This document shows positions 7,701 to 15,433 of a DNA stretch of 64,000 nucleotides, one piece after another. The stretch spans positions 1,374,501-1,438,500 of the forward strand of contig NZ_CP032485.1 in the NCBI RefSeq assembly GCF_006542335.1, written 5' to 3'. Position 1 is the stretch's first letter; every line of letters begins with the position of its first letter. Origin of the DNA: Neokomagataea tanensis (GTDB lineage Bacteria; Pseudomonadota; Alphaproteobacteria; Acetobacterales; Acetobacteraceae). A model generated the notes under the pieces. It was not told where the DNA came from and did not search any database. It saw only the letters and a list, made by a program, of their open reading frames with translations. Position numbers and translations under genes: made by a program.

Positions 7701-10286
7701 ATGTTTTCCGAACTGATCGGTCGGCTTAACGCCGCCTGCGCCCGCCATGCCGTTACGGTTGTTGCTTTGTTCGTTCTGCTCGTTGCGGGTAGTGCCGGGC
7801 TAAGTGTCTTACGCTTGAGTGTGACGACTGACACCGGCAAAATGTTTGCAGATTCCTTGCCGTGGAAGCAGCGTGTGGCAGAGATGGATCGTCTCTTTCC
7901 GCAAGATTCGGACCAGCTCGTTGCTATTTTGGATAGCCGTATCCCGGAAGCCGGGCGTGAAGCAGCCCGCCAGTTGGCGCAGCTTTTGAAGCAGGACCAT
8001 GCTCATTTCCGGACTGTGACCTTGCCGGAAGACAATGCTTTTTATCAGCAAAATGGTTTGCTCTTCTTAGAGCGCAAAGATTTGGAGCCGTTGCTGGATT
8101 CTGTTGTTTCTGCACAGCCGTTCTTAGGCACTCTAGCGGCTGATCCGTCTGCTCGCGGTTTGTACGGAGCTTTGGGTCTTGTGGGAGATGGCATTAAAGC
8201 AGGGCAGGGCGTTCCGGCTGGTTTTAACGCGGCGCTTGATGGTTTTGCGTCAGCTCTTGAGCAGGGAGCCCAAGGACACCCACAAGATCTGTCTTGGCAA
8301 AATCTCTTACTCGGCCAGTTGTCCAATTTAGGGACGGGGCATGAGTTCGTCGTTACGCAGCCGGTTATGGACTACAATGCTTTTGAGCCGGGCGAGGCCG
8401 CGACGACGGCTATGCGGCAGGCAATTGACAGTCTACCCCTCGTAAAAGCCGGGCAGGTTACCGGTTTGATTACGGGTGAAGTGAAACTCGGTGATGAAGA
8501 GTTCTCGACAGTCGCCCATGGGATGATTACCGGGCTGGTTATCTCTTTGACCTTAGTTGCCGTCTGGCTAATCCTCGCGGTTCGTTCCCCGCGGTATATC
8601 GTGTCTATTCTGCTGACATTGGTTGTCGGTCTGGCCTTAACGACAGGCCTGGCTGCGTTGGCCGTTGGTGAATTGAACATGATTTCCGTTGCGTTTGCCG
8701 TTCTGTTTGTCGGTATCGCGGTCGATTTTGCCATCCAATACTGCGTCAGGCTGCGTGGCCAGCGAGGGGAACAGGGACAAGTACTCAATTTGGGCGATGC
8801 TATTCGTCTGACAGGAGAGGAAAGCGGAGCGCAAATACTTGTTGCGTCGCTTGCGACGGCTGCTGGATTCCTTGCTTTTACGCCCACGCATTTCGTAGGC
8901 GTTGCGCAGTTGGGGCTCATTGCCGGTCTGGGAATGCTGATTGCATTTCTGTGTACTATGACGCTGCTTCCCGCATTATTAAGTCTGTTTCGTGCGCGGC
9001 TTGGACATGGAGAGCCGGGCATTGTTGCGCTGCGGCCTGCGGATGCTTTTCTAAGGCACAAGCGCGTGCGGGTTATGAGTGTTTTTGGGTTGTTAGGCGT
9101 TGTCGGTGTAGCGTTGATGCCGCTGCTGAAGTTTGATGCTGACCCGTTGCACACAAAAAACCCAAATACTGAGGGGATGAGAGCCCTTCATGTGCTTGAG
9201 GCAAATCCACTGACAACGCCTTATGGTGCACAAACGCTGGCAGCAAACGTTACGCAAGCCGCAAAAATGGCTGATGCGTTTTCCAAGCTTTCCAGTGTGC
9301 ACGATGTGTTGTGGTTGGGAGCTTTGGTGCCTGAAGATCAGGAAACGAAGCGGGGCATGATTGCTGATACCGCCTCCATCTTGCTGCCGACACTAGACGT
9401 CAAGCCGATGGCCGCCCCCGATGCGCAAGCCTTGCGTGACGCTGCCGCTCAAGCCGCAGTAAAACTAGATGCGGTACAAAGTAAATTGTCGCCTGCATTA
9501 GAGCGAGTAAGGCAAGCCTTAAAGCGTCTTGCAACCGCGCCGGATGCTGTTGTCTTGGGGACGAGCCACGCTCTCACGCGGTTCTTGCCGGACCAGCTTG
9601 AAACGTTGAAAACTATTTTGCATCCTTCGGTCGTAACGATGGCATCAATCCCGGATGATATCCGTCGGGATTATGTTTTGCCTGATGGCCGGGCACGCCT
9701 CACAATTCACCCAAACGGCCACATGTCAGAAACGGCAGTATTACACCGTTTCGTTGAACAGCTGACAACAGTCACACCGAATCTTGCCGGCCCAGCAATA
9801 GAAATTACGGGTAGTGCACAAACGATCGTTACGGCGTTTCTGGTAGCTGCGGTGTCGGCGCTGGTGATGATTGCGGGTATTTTGCTGGTAGTGCTTCGTC
9901 GCGTTTTGGATGCGGCGCTGGTGATGGCACCTCTGCTGATGTCCGCCTTACTGACAGTTATTGTGATTGTTACGGTACCCGAAACATTGAATTATGCGAA
10001 CATTATCGCTCTGCCGCTGCTGCTGGGCGTTGGTGTCTCGTTTAATATCTATTTCGTGATGAATTGGCGGAGGGGATTAAAGCGGCCTCTGTCATCACCA
10101 ACAGCGCGTGCGGTGTTGTTCTCTGCGCTGACAACGGCAACGGCCTTTGGTTCTTTGGCGGCGTCAGAGCATCCCGGAACGGCTAGTATGGGCCGACTTT
10201 TATTAATGTCCTTAGCGTGCACCTTGGCATGCACGCTCGTGCTGGTTCCCGCTTTGCTGCCGAAACGTTCGGAAGATTCTGTCTAG
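7701..10286 (+). CDS. hpnN: Hopanoid transporter HpnN (RND superfamily)
   Basis: An inner-membrane RND permease of about 861 residues. It has one N-terminal transmembrane helix, a large periplasmic loop, a block of helices at about residues 270-440, a second large loop and a final helix block at about 710-855. This two-repeat architecture matches HpnN, which moves hopanoids to the outer membrane. The Asp-containing helix motif FVGIAVDFAIQYCVRL is in the first helix block. The start at ATG 7701 is preceded by GGGGAA at good spacing; an upstream in-frame GTG at 7620 lacks such a site and would overlap the yigZ leader. No other hopanoid biosynthesis genes are adjacent. Confidence 0.85.
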   Translation: MFSELIGRLNAACARHAVTVVALFVLLVAGSAGLSVLRLSVTTDTGKMFADSLPWKQRVAEMDRLFPQDSDQLVAILDSRIPEAGREAARQLAQLLKQDHAHFRTVTLPEDNAFYQQNGLLFLERKDLEPLLDSVVSAQPFLGTLAADPSARGLYGALGLVGDGIKAGQGVPAGFNAALDGFASALEQGAQGHPQDLSWQNLLLGQLSNLGTGHEFVVTQPVMDYNAFEPGEAATTAMRQAIDSLPLVKAGQVTGLITGEVKLGDEEFSTVAHGMITGLVISLTLVAVWLILAVRSPRYIVSILLTLVVGLALTTGLAALAVGELNMISVAFAVLFVGIAVDFAIQYCVRLRGQRGEQGQVLNLGDAIRLTGEESGAQILVASLATAAGFLAFTPTHFVGVAQLGLIAGLGMLIAFLCTMTLLPALLSLFRARLGHGEPGIVALRPADAFLRHKRVRVMSVFGLLGVVGVALMPLLKFDADPLHTKNPNTEGMRALHVLEANPLTTPYGAQTLAANVTQAAKMADAFSKLSSVHDVLWLGALVPEDQETKRGMIADTASILLPTLDVKPMAAPDAQALRDAAAQAAVKLDAVQSKLSPALERVRQALKRLATAPDAVVLGTSHALTRFLPDQLETLKTILHPSVVTMASIPDDIRRDYVLPDGRARLTIHPNGHMSETAVLHRFVEQLTTVTPNLAGPAIEITGSAQTIVTAFLVAAVSALVMIAGILLVVLRRVLDAALVMAPLLMSALLTVIVIVTVPETLNYANIIALPLLLGVGVSFNIYFVMNWRRGLKRPLSSPTARAVLFSALTTATAFGSLAASEHPGTASMGRLLLMSLACTLACTLVLVPALLPKRSEDSV

Positions 10287-10308
10287 AACGTGGCGCGTAC
10301 TTAAAAGA

Positions 10309-10330
10309 AATGTGACAATTACGTCACATT
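10309..10330 (+). terminator. Perfect 8-bp inverted repeat after hpnN
   Basis: AATGTGAC at 10309-10316 pairs with GTCACATT at 10323-10330 around a 6-nt loop, followed by TTTAAAA. It could end hpnN transcription. It also resembles a CRP/FNR-family operator (TGTGA...TCACA), but the spacer is 8 rather than 6, so the assignment is open. Confidence 0.4.
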
Positions 10331-10385
10331 TTAAAATATGGTTTCAAACTCTGTTACAATTGATATTGCGCAACCGAGACAAATA

Positions 10386-10432
10386 CCCTCACTTTGAAAC
10401 GTAATTTAGACTTAACGTTACAAAGTGAGGGG
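10386..10432 (+). promoter_or_regulatory. Long hairpin in the leader of a disrupted gene
   Basis: CCCTCACTTTG at 10386-10396 pairs perfectly with CAAAGTGAGGG at 10421-10431. The 24-nt loop has its own partial inner stem (ACGT.../...ACGT). The right arm overlaps the ribosome site (GTGAGGGG) of the start codon at 10438, so folding could mask translation initiation. About 25 bp upstream, TTGATATTGCGCAA at 10360-10373 is a weak FNR-type half-site match. Confidence 0.45.
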
Positions 10433-10437
10433 CCTTC

Positions 10438-10519
10438 ATGGGCGCAGCATCGTTTCTGATAGGTACAAAATCAGTCAAAGGGAGCAATAAACGCGCCCAG
10501 TCGATTCTTAAAGTTATGC
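10438..10519 (+). pseudogene. 5' stub of a gene cut by an IS6-family insertion
   Basis: An ATG at 10438 follows a good Shine-Dalgarno (GTGAGGGG). 27 codons (MGAASFLIGTKSVKGSNKRA, then QSILKVM) stay open up to the IS6 left end at 10520. The basic residues followed by a hydrophobic run look like the beginning of a long signal peptide as in some TonB-dependent receptors. The rest of the gene is absent here. A receptor-like 3' end survives at the far side of the IS island (21721-21788); that the two belong together is only a hypothesis. Confidence 0.45.
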
Positions 10520-10840
10520 GGCCCTGTTGCAAAGTTGAATATCCTGTTGGAAACCGCTGCTGGTGTTAGCGTAGGGCTTGGTAGATGAGTGATTTCAAGG
10601 GGCGTCATTTTGGTGGTGAGGTGATCTTATGGGCAGTGCGTTGGTATTGCCGCTATGGGATTAGTTACCGGGATTTGGAAACCATGTTGGCCGAGCGGGG
10701 CGTGAGCGTTGATCATTCAACGATCTACCGCTGGGTTCAGAGGTATGCACCCGAGATGGAAAAACGCTTACGCTGGTATTGGAAACGCCCGGGGTTTTCC
10801 AGCAGCTGGCGAGTTGATGAGACCTACATTAAGGTCAAAG
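10520..10840 (+). mobile_element. Truncated IS6-family element (type 1), 5' part
   Basis: It begins with the 17-bp end ggccctgttgcaaagtt and runs through the transposase start (ATG 10585) to codon 86 (DETYIKVKG). There it is cut exactly by the left end of a second, inverted copy of the same IS at 10841. The 321 bp are repeated in inverse orientation at 11355-11675. The 3' half of this copy is missing. A longer frame that reads on into the inverted copy is an artefact. Confidence 0.88.
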
Positions 10841-11675
10841 GGTCCTGTTGCAAAGTTCCGTTTGAGTCGCGTGGGCCCCGTTTGTTTCGATTTTCAAACG
10901 GTTTAGAAGCTGAATTGTCTTTCGATGAGACGCACTTCTCCCATGATACCCTCTTGGAACTGGAAGAGTTCAGCTTGTCCCTTTTTCAAGGCGCGCATAA
11001 CCTCGAAGCCTTTAATGGTTGCATAAGCGGTTTTCAGGCTTTTGAAGCCACGGACCGGCCTGATCAGTTGTTTGAGTTTGCCGTGATCGGCCTCAATCAC
11101 GTTGTTTAGATACTTCACCTGACGGTGTTTCACCGTGTCGGGAAGCTTACCGTTCTTCTTGAGTTCGTTGATGGCCCGACCATAGGTCGGCGCCTTGTCT
11201 GTGTTGATTGTTTCGGGCTTCTCCCACCTTCTCAGTCCGTTTAAAGCTTTGCTCAAAAAGCGTTTGGCCGCCTTGGCGCTCCGGGTCGGCGAGAGGAAGA
11301 AATCGATCGTATCACCGCCTTTGCCGATAGCACGGTACAGATAGGTCCATTTTCCTTTGACCTTAATGTAGGTCTCATCAACTCGCCAGCTGCTGGAAAA
11401 CCCCGGGCGTTTCCAATACCAGCGTAAGCGTTTTTCCATCTCGGGTGCATACCTCTGAACCCAGCGGTAGATCGTTGAATGATCAACGCTCACGCCCCGC
11501 TCGGCCAACATGGTTTCCAAATCCCGGTAACTAATCCCATAGCGGCAATACCAACGCACTGCCCATAAGATCACCTCACCACCAAAATGACGCCCCTTGA
11601 AATCACTCATCTACCAAGCCCTACGCTAACACCAGCAGCGGTTTCCAACAGGATATTCAACTTTGCAACAGGGCC
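10841..11675 (-). mobile_element. Complete IS6-family insertion sequence (type 1), 835 bp
   Basis: Bounded by 17-bp terminal repeats: ggtcctgttgcaaagtt at the left and the complement of ggccctgttgcaaagtt at the right, with one mismatch. It carries a single transposase gene on the minus strand. IS6 elements move by replicative transposition and cointegrate formation. The left end is inside another copy of itself and the right end is inside an IS5-family element. No 8-bp target duplication is visible (ggtcaaag on the left, agcggtcg on the right), so it was probably reshuffled after insertion. Confidence 0.9.
10903..11610 (-). CDS. IS6-family transposase (type 1)
   Basis: A 235-residue DDE transposase of normal IS6 length. 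It has an N-terminal helix-turn-helix (YRDLETMLAERGVSVDHSTI) and a catalytic core with Asp in WRVDETYIK, Asp in NTDKAPTYG and Glu in VIEADHGKLKQ. The gene is intact. Its first 86 codons are also present in the truncated copy at 10585-10840, and its 3' end recurs as fragments at 17779-17934 and 20203-20298. Confidence 0.93.
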   Translation of the reverse strand: MSDFKGRHFGGEVILWAVRWYCRYGISYRDLETMLAERGVSVDHSTIYRWVQRYAPEMEKRLRWYWKRPGFSSSWRVDETYIKVKGKWTYLYRAIGKGGDTIDFFLSPTRSAKAAKRFLSKALNGLRRWEKPETINTDKAPTYGRAINELKKNGKLPDTVKHRQVKYLNNVIEADHGKLKQLIRPVRGFKSLKTAYATIKGFEVMRALKKGQAELFQFQEGIMGEVRLIERQFSF

Positions 11676-12151
11676 AGCGGTCGTCCGTTCTGATCGGTGA
11701 CCGCATGGAGTTTGGTATTCATACCGCCTTTGGTGCGACCAATCAGGCGGCCTGGATCCCCTTTTTTAGCCGCAGGCTCGAAGCCGTGCGGTGCACCTTG
11801 AGATATGTCGCATCAATCATAATCGTCTGAGGCTCGGCTTTCGCAGCAGACAGGCCATCCATCATCCGCATGAAAATGCCCATGTCACCCCAACGTTTCC
11901 AGCGGTTGTAGAGCGTTTTGTGCGGACCGTATTCCCGGGGCGCATCACGCCAGCGCATACCATTGCGGTTCACAAAAATGATGCCGCTCAGCACACGGCG
12001 GTCATCAACGCGAGGTTTGCCGTGGCTCTTGGGAAAGAACGGCCGCAGACGCTCCATCTGTTCGTCCGTCAGCCAAAACAGGTCGCTCATCTTCAGTCTC
12101 CTCACAGAGCCTGAATCAGATTTCCGCAATCAAATCAATGGGTCCTGAGCC
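11676..12151 (-). mobile_element. IS5-family (IS427-type) element, truncated at its 3' side
   Basis: These 476 bp correspond base for base to the first 476 bp, in transcription sense, of the complete element at 19167-19995. They hold the terminal repeat, all of orfA (start at ATG 12090) and the first codons of orfB. The remaining 353 bp were lost where the IS6 element at 10841-11675 abuts. The outer end ggctcaggaccca is followed by TA at 12152-12153, the likely 2-bp target. Confidence 0.9.
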
Positions 12152-12159
12152 TAAGGCGA

Positions 12160-12325
12160 CCTTTGCGGGGATGGATCCTACATGAGCCAGGAATACACGG
12201 ATGACACCCGAGAATGGGTCGTGTGAGAGCGTTAGCGACGAGTAGAACGAAGAGATTACGGGCGGCAGAAAAGACAGAGACGCACCTATGACATCCCCGG
12301 GAGAGCGGAATTTCTGCATGAGTAA
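12160..12325 (-). pseudogene. Decayed 3' remnant of a second IS6-family transposase (type 2)
   Basis: Read on the minus strand this aligns with the end of the transposase at 17035-17748: shared words include MQ(K/R)FRSPG and, in another frame, VFSAARNLFV against VFSAVRNFFV. The match shifts frame at least once, so it is a relic. It lies between the truncated IS5 and the fic promoter. Confidence 0.6.
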
Positions 12326-12405
12326 TTTCAAGGAGCGCCATTTATACATTTCCTGGTCGATGATGGATAGATTGAGCTTCTATAAATCATAAATAGCATA
12401 TAAAA

Positions 12406-12434
12406 TGATTGATATAACCTCGGAGTATCAATCA
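12406..12434 (+). promoter_or_regulatory. 9-bp inverted repeat enclosing the fic ribosome-binding site
   Basis: TGATTGATA (12406-12414) and TATCAATCA (12426-12434) are perfect inverted repeats separated by 11 nt that contain the Shine-Dalgarno CGGAG. The right arm ends on the A of the fic start codon. It may be a protein operator, perhaps for the winged-helix tail of Fic itself, or an RNA hairpin that controls access to the ribosome site. An AT-rich segment directly upstream (12380-12405) is a plausible promoter. Confidence 0.55.
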
Positions 12435-13537
12435 TGCGTTGGAATTGGCAGCGTCCAGACTGGCCGTATTTTCAGTTTGAGAAAAACTGCTTACGCGACG
12501 CTGAAACGAAATTCCTAAGAGGTTCAGGCGTCATCGTGGGTGCGATGCGGCATCTGGACACAGGTGCTAATCAACAGCTTGTCGTTCAGCTTATGTCGGA
12601 AGAAATGGTCGAAAGTTCCGCCATTGAAGGCGAAGTGCTTGATCGGGCGAGTGTACAATCATCGATTGCTCGACACTTAGGGTTCGCTGCAGACAGGCGC
12701 CGTTCTACTCCCGCTGAAGCGGGGGCCGCTGAATTGATGGTCGATCTCTATCAGCATTATGCCGCACCGCTAACAGACCAAAGCCTCTTTGTTTGGCATA
12801 CCATGCTTATGAACGGTCGGCGTGATTTAGATGTTATTGGGGGATATAGGGTGCATGCTGAGGCAATGCAGATTATCTCAGGCCCTATCCATGAACCGCA
12901 CATCCATTTTGAGGCTCCACCCTCTCAGGCTGTGCCTTCTGAGATGGCACAGCTTATTCTTTGGTTTAATAGAACTGCCCCAAGCGGGTCTGAACCTTTG
13001 CCCGCTATAGAGCGCGCTGCAATTGCCCATCTTTGGTTTGAAACCATCCATCCTTTTGAAGATGGCAATGGCCGTATCGGACGGGCTATTGCTGAAAAAG
13101 CATTAACGCAAAGCCTTGAAGGACCGACGCTGACCGCTTTGGCAGCAACCATCAATACGCACAAAAAAGCATATTATCTCGAACTGAACCGAGCCAGTAA
13201 AACAAATCAGATAGAGGATTGGATGATCTGGTTTTCTCAGATTGTTCTGGAAGCACAGTCTCAAACGCTTCAGAAAATCCAGTTTTTGATTGAGAAGACG
13301 CGTTTTCTGGACCGCTGGCGGGGGAAGCTCAATGCTCGACAGGAAAAAGCCATTCTTCGCATGTTGGCAGAAGGTTCTGATGGATTCCAGGGTGGTCTGA
13401 GTGCTCAAAATTACCGGTCCATTACAGGAGCGACATCAGCCACTGCCACGCGTGATCTGGCAAATCTCGTGTCACTTGGTGCTCTTCATCGAACGGGAGA
13501 CAATAAATATGCTCGGTATTCGCTTTGTCTCGGATAA
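12434..13537 (+). CDS. Fic-domain protein (class II, predicted AMP transferase)
   Basis: A 367-residue Fic protein that should transfer AMP (or a related nucleotide moiety) to target hydroxyls. The active-site loop HPFEDGNGRIGR is complete (His206-Arg217). An inhibitory helix motif (S/T)xxxE(G/N) lies ahead of it as SSAIEG (Ser61, Glu65, Gly66), defining a class II enzyme held off by its own N-terminus. Residues 1-100 match the N-terminal domain common in bacterial Fic/DOC proteins, and the last about 60 residues look like a winged helix-turn-helix. Start ATG 12434 has CGGAG at good spacing. No separate antitoxin is adjacent, which suits a self-inhibited type. It lies between IS remnants and may be accessory cargo. 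Confidence 0.88.
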   Translation: MRWNWQRPDWPYFQFEKNCLRDAETKFLRGSGVIVGAMRHLDTGANQQLVVQLMSEEMVESSAIEGEVLDRASVQSSIARHLGFAADRRRSTPAEAGAAELMVDLYQHYAAPLTDQSLFVWHTMLMNGRRDLDVIGGYRVHAEAMQIISGPIHEPHIHFEAPPSQAVPSEMAQLILWFNRTAPSGSEPLPAIERAAIAHLWFETIHPFEDGNGRIGRAIAEKALTQSLEGPTLTALAATINTHKKAYYLELNRASKTNQIEDWMIWFSQIVLEAQSQTLQKIQFLIEKTRFLDRWRGKLNARQEKAILRMLAEGSDGFQGGLSAQNYRSITGATSATATRDLANLVSLGALHRTGDNKYARYSLCLG

Positions 13538-13673
13538 CTGAGGATTTCATCCCTCGCAAATGTACCAAGCGCGACATAAAGTTTTTTAGTTGTCCGGTTG
13601 AAACGAGGTAACGACACGAAAGTGCCTTTCATGCCCTGCCATAGGTTGTGGGCATCTGTCCGCAAACGGACGG
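13538..13673. other. Unassigned segment between fic and the IS1182-family element
   Basis: The minus strand stays open from the IS boundary through 13540-13673 (words such as LRTDAHNLWQGMKGTF) and on into the end of fic. It may be a gene fragment cut by the IS, but I do not recognise it and no start is present. Confidence 0.3.
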
Positions 13674-15193
13674 TAGTGTTGAAAAACTCATGGTGAAGAG
13701 TGAAAGTGTTGCCAAGCCACTGCGACATAAGTGCAGCGTTCTTGCCTCAGGTGGATAAGGCAGGTGCTCCGGGAGGTATCAGTTTCGCCATTTTGCGGAG
13801 ATTTTGGGCAGCTGCGGCGAGATGGAACTCATCACGGGCGCCGTTTGGTCCTCTGAGCCTCAACCGATCGATCTTCAAAATGCGCTTGAGGTGAGCAAAC
13901 AGCATTTCGACCTTCTTTCGTTCTCGTCTGGAGATAATATAGGCGTCGGTTAAAGCAATGTCGCGAGCCATATCACGAGCGCCTTCATGAATAGAGCGCA
14001 GAACCTTACGACTGGGCTGATTGGGGCAGCATTTTGGTTTGAAAGTGCATACGTCGCACGCCCGTTTCGACGAACGGTATCGAAGTAGGTTGTCGGGAGG
14101 GGCATTTGGTTGATCCGAGTTGATCTTGCGCCACTGCTGCTTCAGTTCCTGTCCTCCAGGACAGATGTAAAGATCGTGCACGTGGTTATATGTGAAATCT
14201 CGACGTTCGAAAGTCCCGTCCTGCCGGGCAGATTTGTCGAAGACCGGAATGTGAGGTTCGATGCCACGCTCATGAACCAGCCACGCAAGATTTTCAGCGG
14301 ATCCATAAGCTGTATCCGCAGCTAGCCTTTCGGGCCATATTCCAAATGTTTCCTGCGTACGCTCTATCATTCTGCGTTGCGCCGTAACCTCGGCCTGCCG
14401 GATGGCTGTCGTGGTTTCTACATCCATGATGACAGCCGATTTAAGGTCAATGAGGTAATTTGTGCAGTAGGCATAATAAGCAAGGCCACCGCTTGCAGCG
14501 TTCCAACGTGCCGCAGGATCGACCGGAGAGATATATTTTGGTTGCACGGGCGTAGCAGACCCAAATGCAGCATCGTCCAGCACCGAGAAATACTCCCGCA
14601 CAGCACGTTGGGCTGCCTCGATCGGCAGTTTATCTGAGCTCGGAACACTGCGCTGCCGATTGGCGTCGGCCTTGATCGTGCTGGCATCGACCGCAAAGCC
14701 TTCACCGCCCACCAGTCCCTTGGCGATGCACTGCCGGACGGTCATTTCGAACATTTGGCGAAGCAGATCACTCTCCCGGAAGCGTCCGTGCCGGTTTTTC
14801 GAGAATGTCGAATGATCAGGCACAGGGCCGTTGAGACCAAGGCCACAGAACCACCGGTAGGCCAGGTTAAGATGGACTTCTTCACATAGCCGTCGCTCGG
14901 ATCGAATCCCCATCACGTAGCCAACGATTAACATCCTGATGATCAGCTCGGGATCGATTGAAGGCCGCCCCGTACCGCTGTAAAATGGGCGCAGATGCTC
15001 ACGCAGGCCGTCCAGATCGACAAAGCGATCAATTGAACGCAAAAGGTGGCCAGTTGGCACATGATCTTCAAGACGGAACTCGTAGAACAGTGCCTCCTGT
15101 ATTTTCGTTCGATCACCCATCATTTGCAGGTTCCTCCTGCGAAGAGTGAATCAGTGCTTCACTCTCAAAGCAAGCGCGACTTTTTCAACACTA
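13674..15193 (-). mobile_element. IS1182-family insertion sequence, about 1.52 kb
   Basis: Ends are inverted repeats, tagtgttgaaaaa at 13674 and its complement ending at 15193, just outside a single full-length transposase gene. Inside the left end the sequence ctcatggtgaagagtgaa is partly mirrored at the right (ttcactctcaaag). No clear target duplication is seen. It separates the fic gene from an antiporter remnant. The exact ends may be off by a few bases. Confidence 0.82.
13747..15123 (-). CDS. IS1182-family transposase
   Basis: A 458-residue transposase of normal length. It has the N-terminal DUF772-type domain (residues about 15-110, RPSIDPELIIRMLIVGYVMG and FCGLGLNGPVPDHSTFSKNR), a catalytic core with Asp in FAVDASTIKADA and ADTAYGSAEN, and a C-terminal cysteine-rich insert (CDVCTFKPKCCPN) before the last acidic helix. 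The frame is intact, so the element could be active. Confidence 0.92.
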   Translation of the reverse strand: MMGDRTKIQEALFYEFRLEDHVPTGHLLRSIDRFVDLDGLREHLRPFYSGTGRPSIDPELIIRMLIVGYVMGIRSERRLCEEVHLNLAYRWFCGLGLNGPVPDHSTFSKNRHGRFRESDLLRQMFEMTVRQCIAKGLVGGEGFAVDASTIKADANRQRSVPSSDKLPIEAAQRAVREYFSVLDDAAFGSATPVQPKYISPVDPAARWNAASGGLAYYAYCTNYLIDLKSAVIMDVETTTAIRQAEVTAQRRMIERTQETFGIWPERLAADTAYGSAENLAWLVHERGIEPHIPVFDKSARQDGTFERRDFTYNHVHDLYICPGGQELKQQWRKINSDQPNAPPDNLLRYRSSKRACDVCTFKPKCCPNQPSRKVLRSIHEGARDMARDIALTDAYIISRRERKKVEMLFAHLKRILKIDRLRLRGPNGARDEFHLAAAAQNLRKMAKLIPPGAPALST

Positions 15194-15291
15194 TCGGGGG
15201 GGAGCGGAAAGTCGGCTTTGTGTTGAAAAATATGATAAAGCGGCCATTACTTTCTCCTTACGAAGCGGTACTTCAAATAATCAGAGGCGTA

Positions 15292-15420
15292 TTATTGCGG
15301 TCCAAGCGTAGAGGATGGATAGAGTTTGCAGGCAACACGCTCCATGGTTAGCCCCTGCACAATAATCGCAAACACCACTACGCCGTAACATACAAGCAAC
15401 AGCAGTTCCCGCAAGTCTCC
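15292..15420 (-). pseudogene. C-terminal remnant of a CPA1-type Na+/H+ antiporter
   Basis: Forty-two codons followed by TAA (complement of 15292-15294) read RELLLLVCYGVVVFAIIVQG, then LTMERVA. This is the last transmembrane helix pattern of NhaP/CPA1 antiporters. An in-frame stop lies directly upstream at 15421-15423, and no start or further antiporter sequence follows, so it is a relic. Confidence 0.6.
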
Positions 15421-15433
15421 TCAGTAGCTAGAG

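Noticed and set aside
10311..10328. CRP site (TGTGA...TCACA) after hpnN
   Set aside because: The spacer is 8 nt instead of 6, and the repeat sits right after a stop codon, so a terminator-like hairpin is at least as likely.
10585..11109. 174-codon frame that begins like an IS6 transposase and continues into unrelated residues
   Set aside because: The frame crosses from the truncated IS6 into the antisense strand of the inverted copy; the C-terminal half is an artefact.
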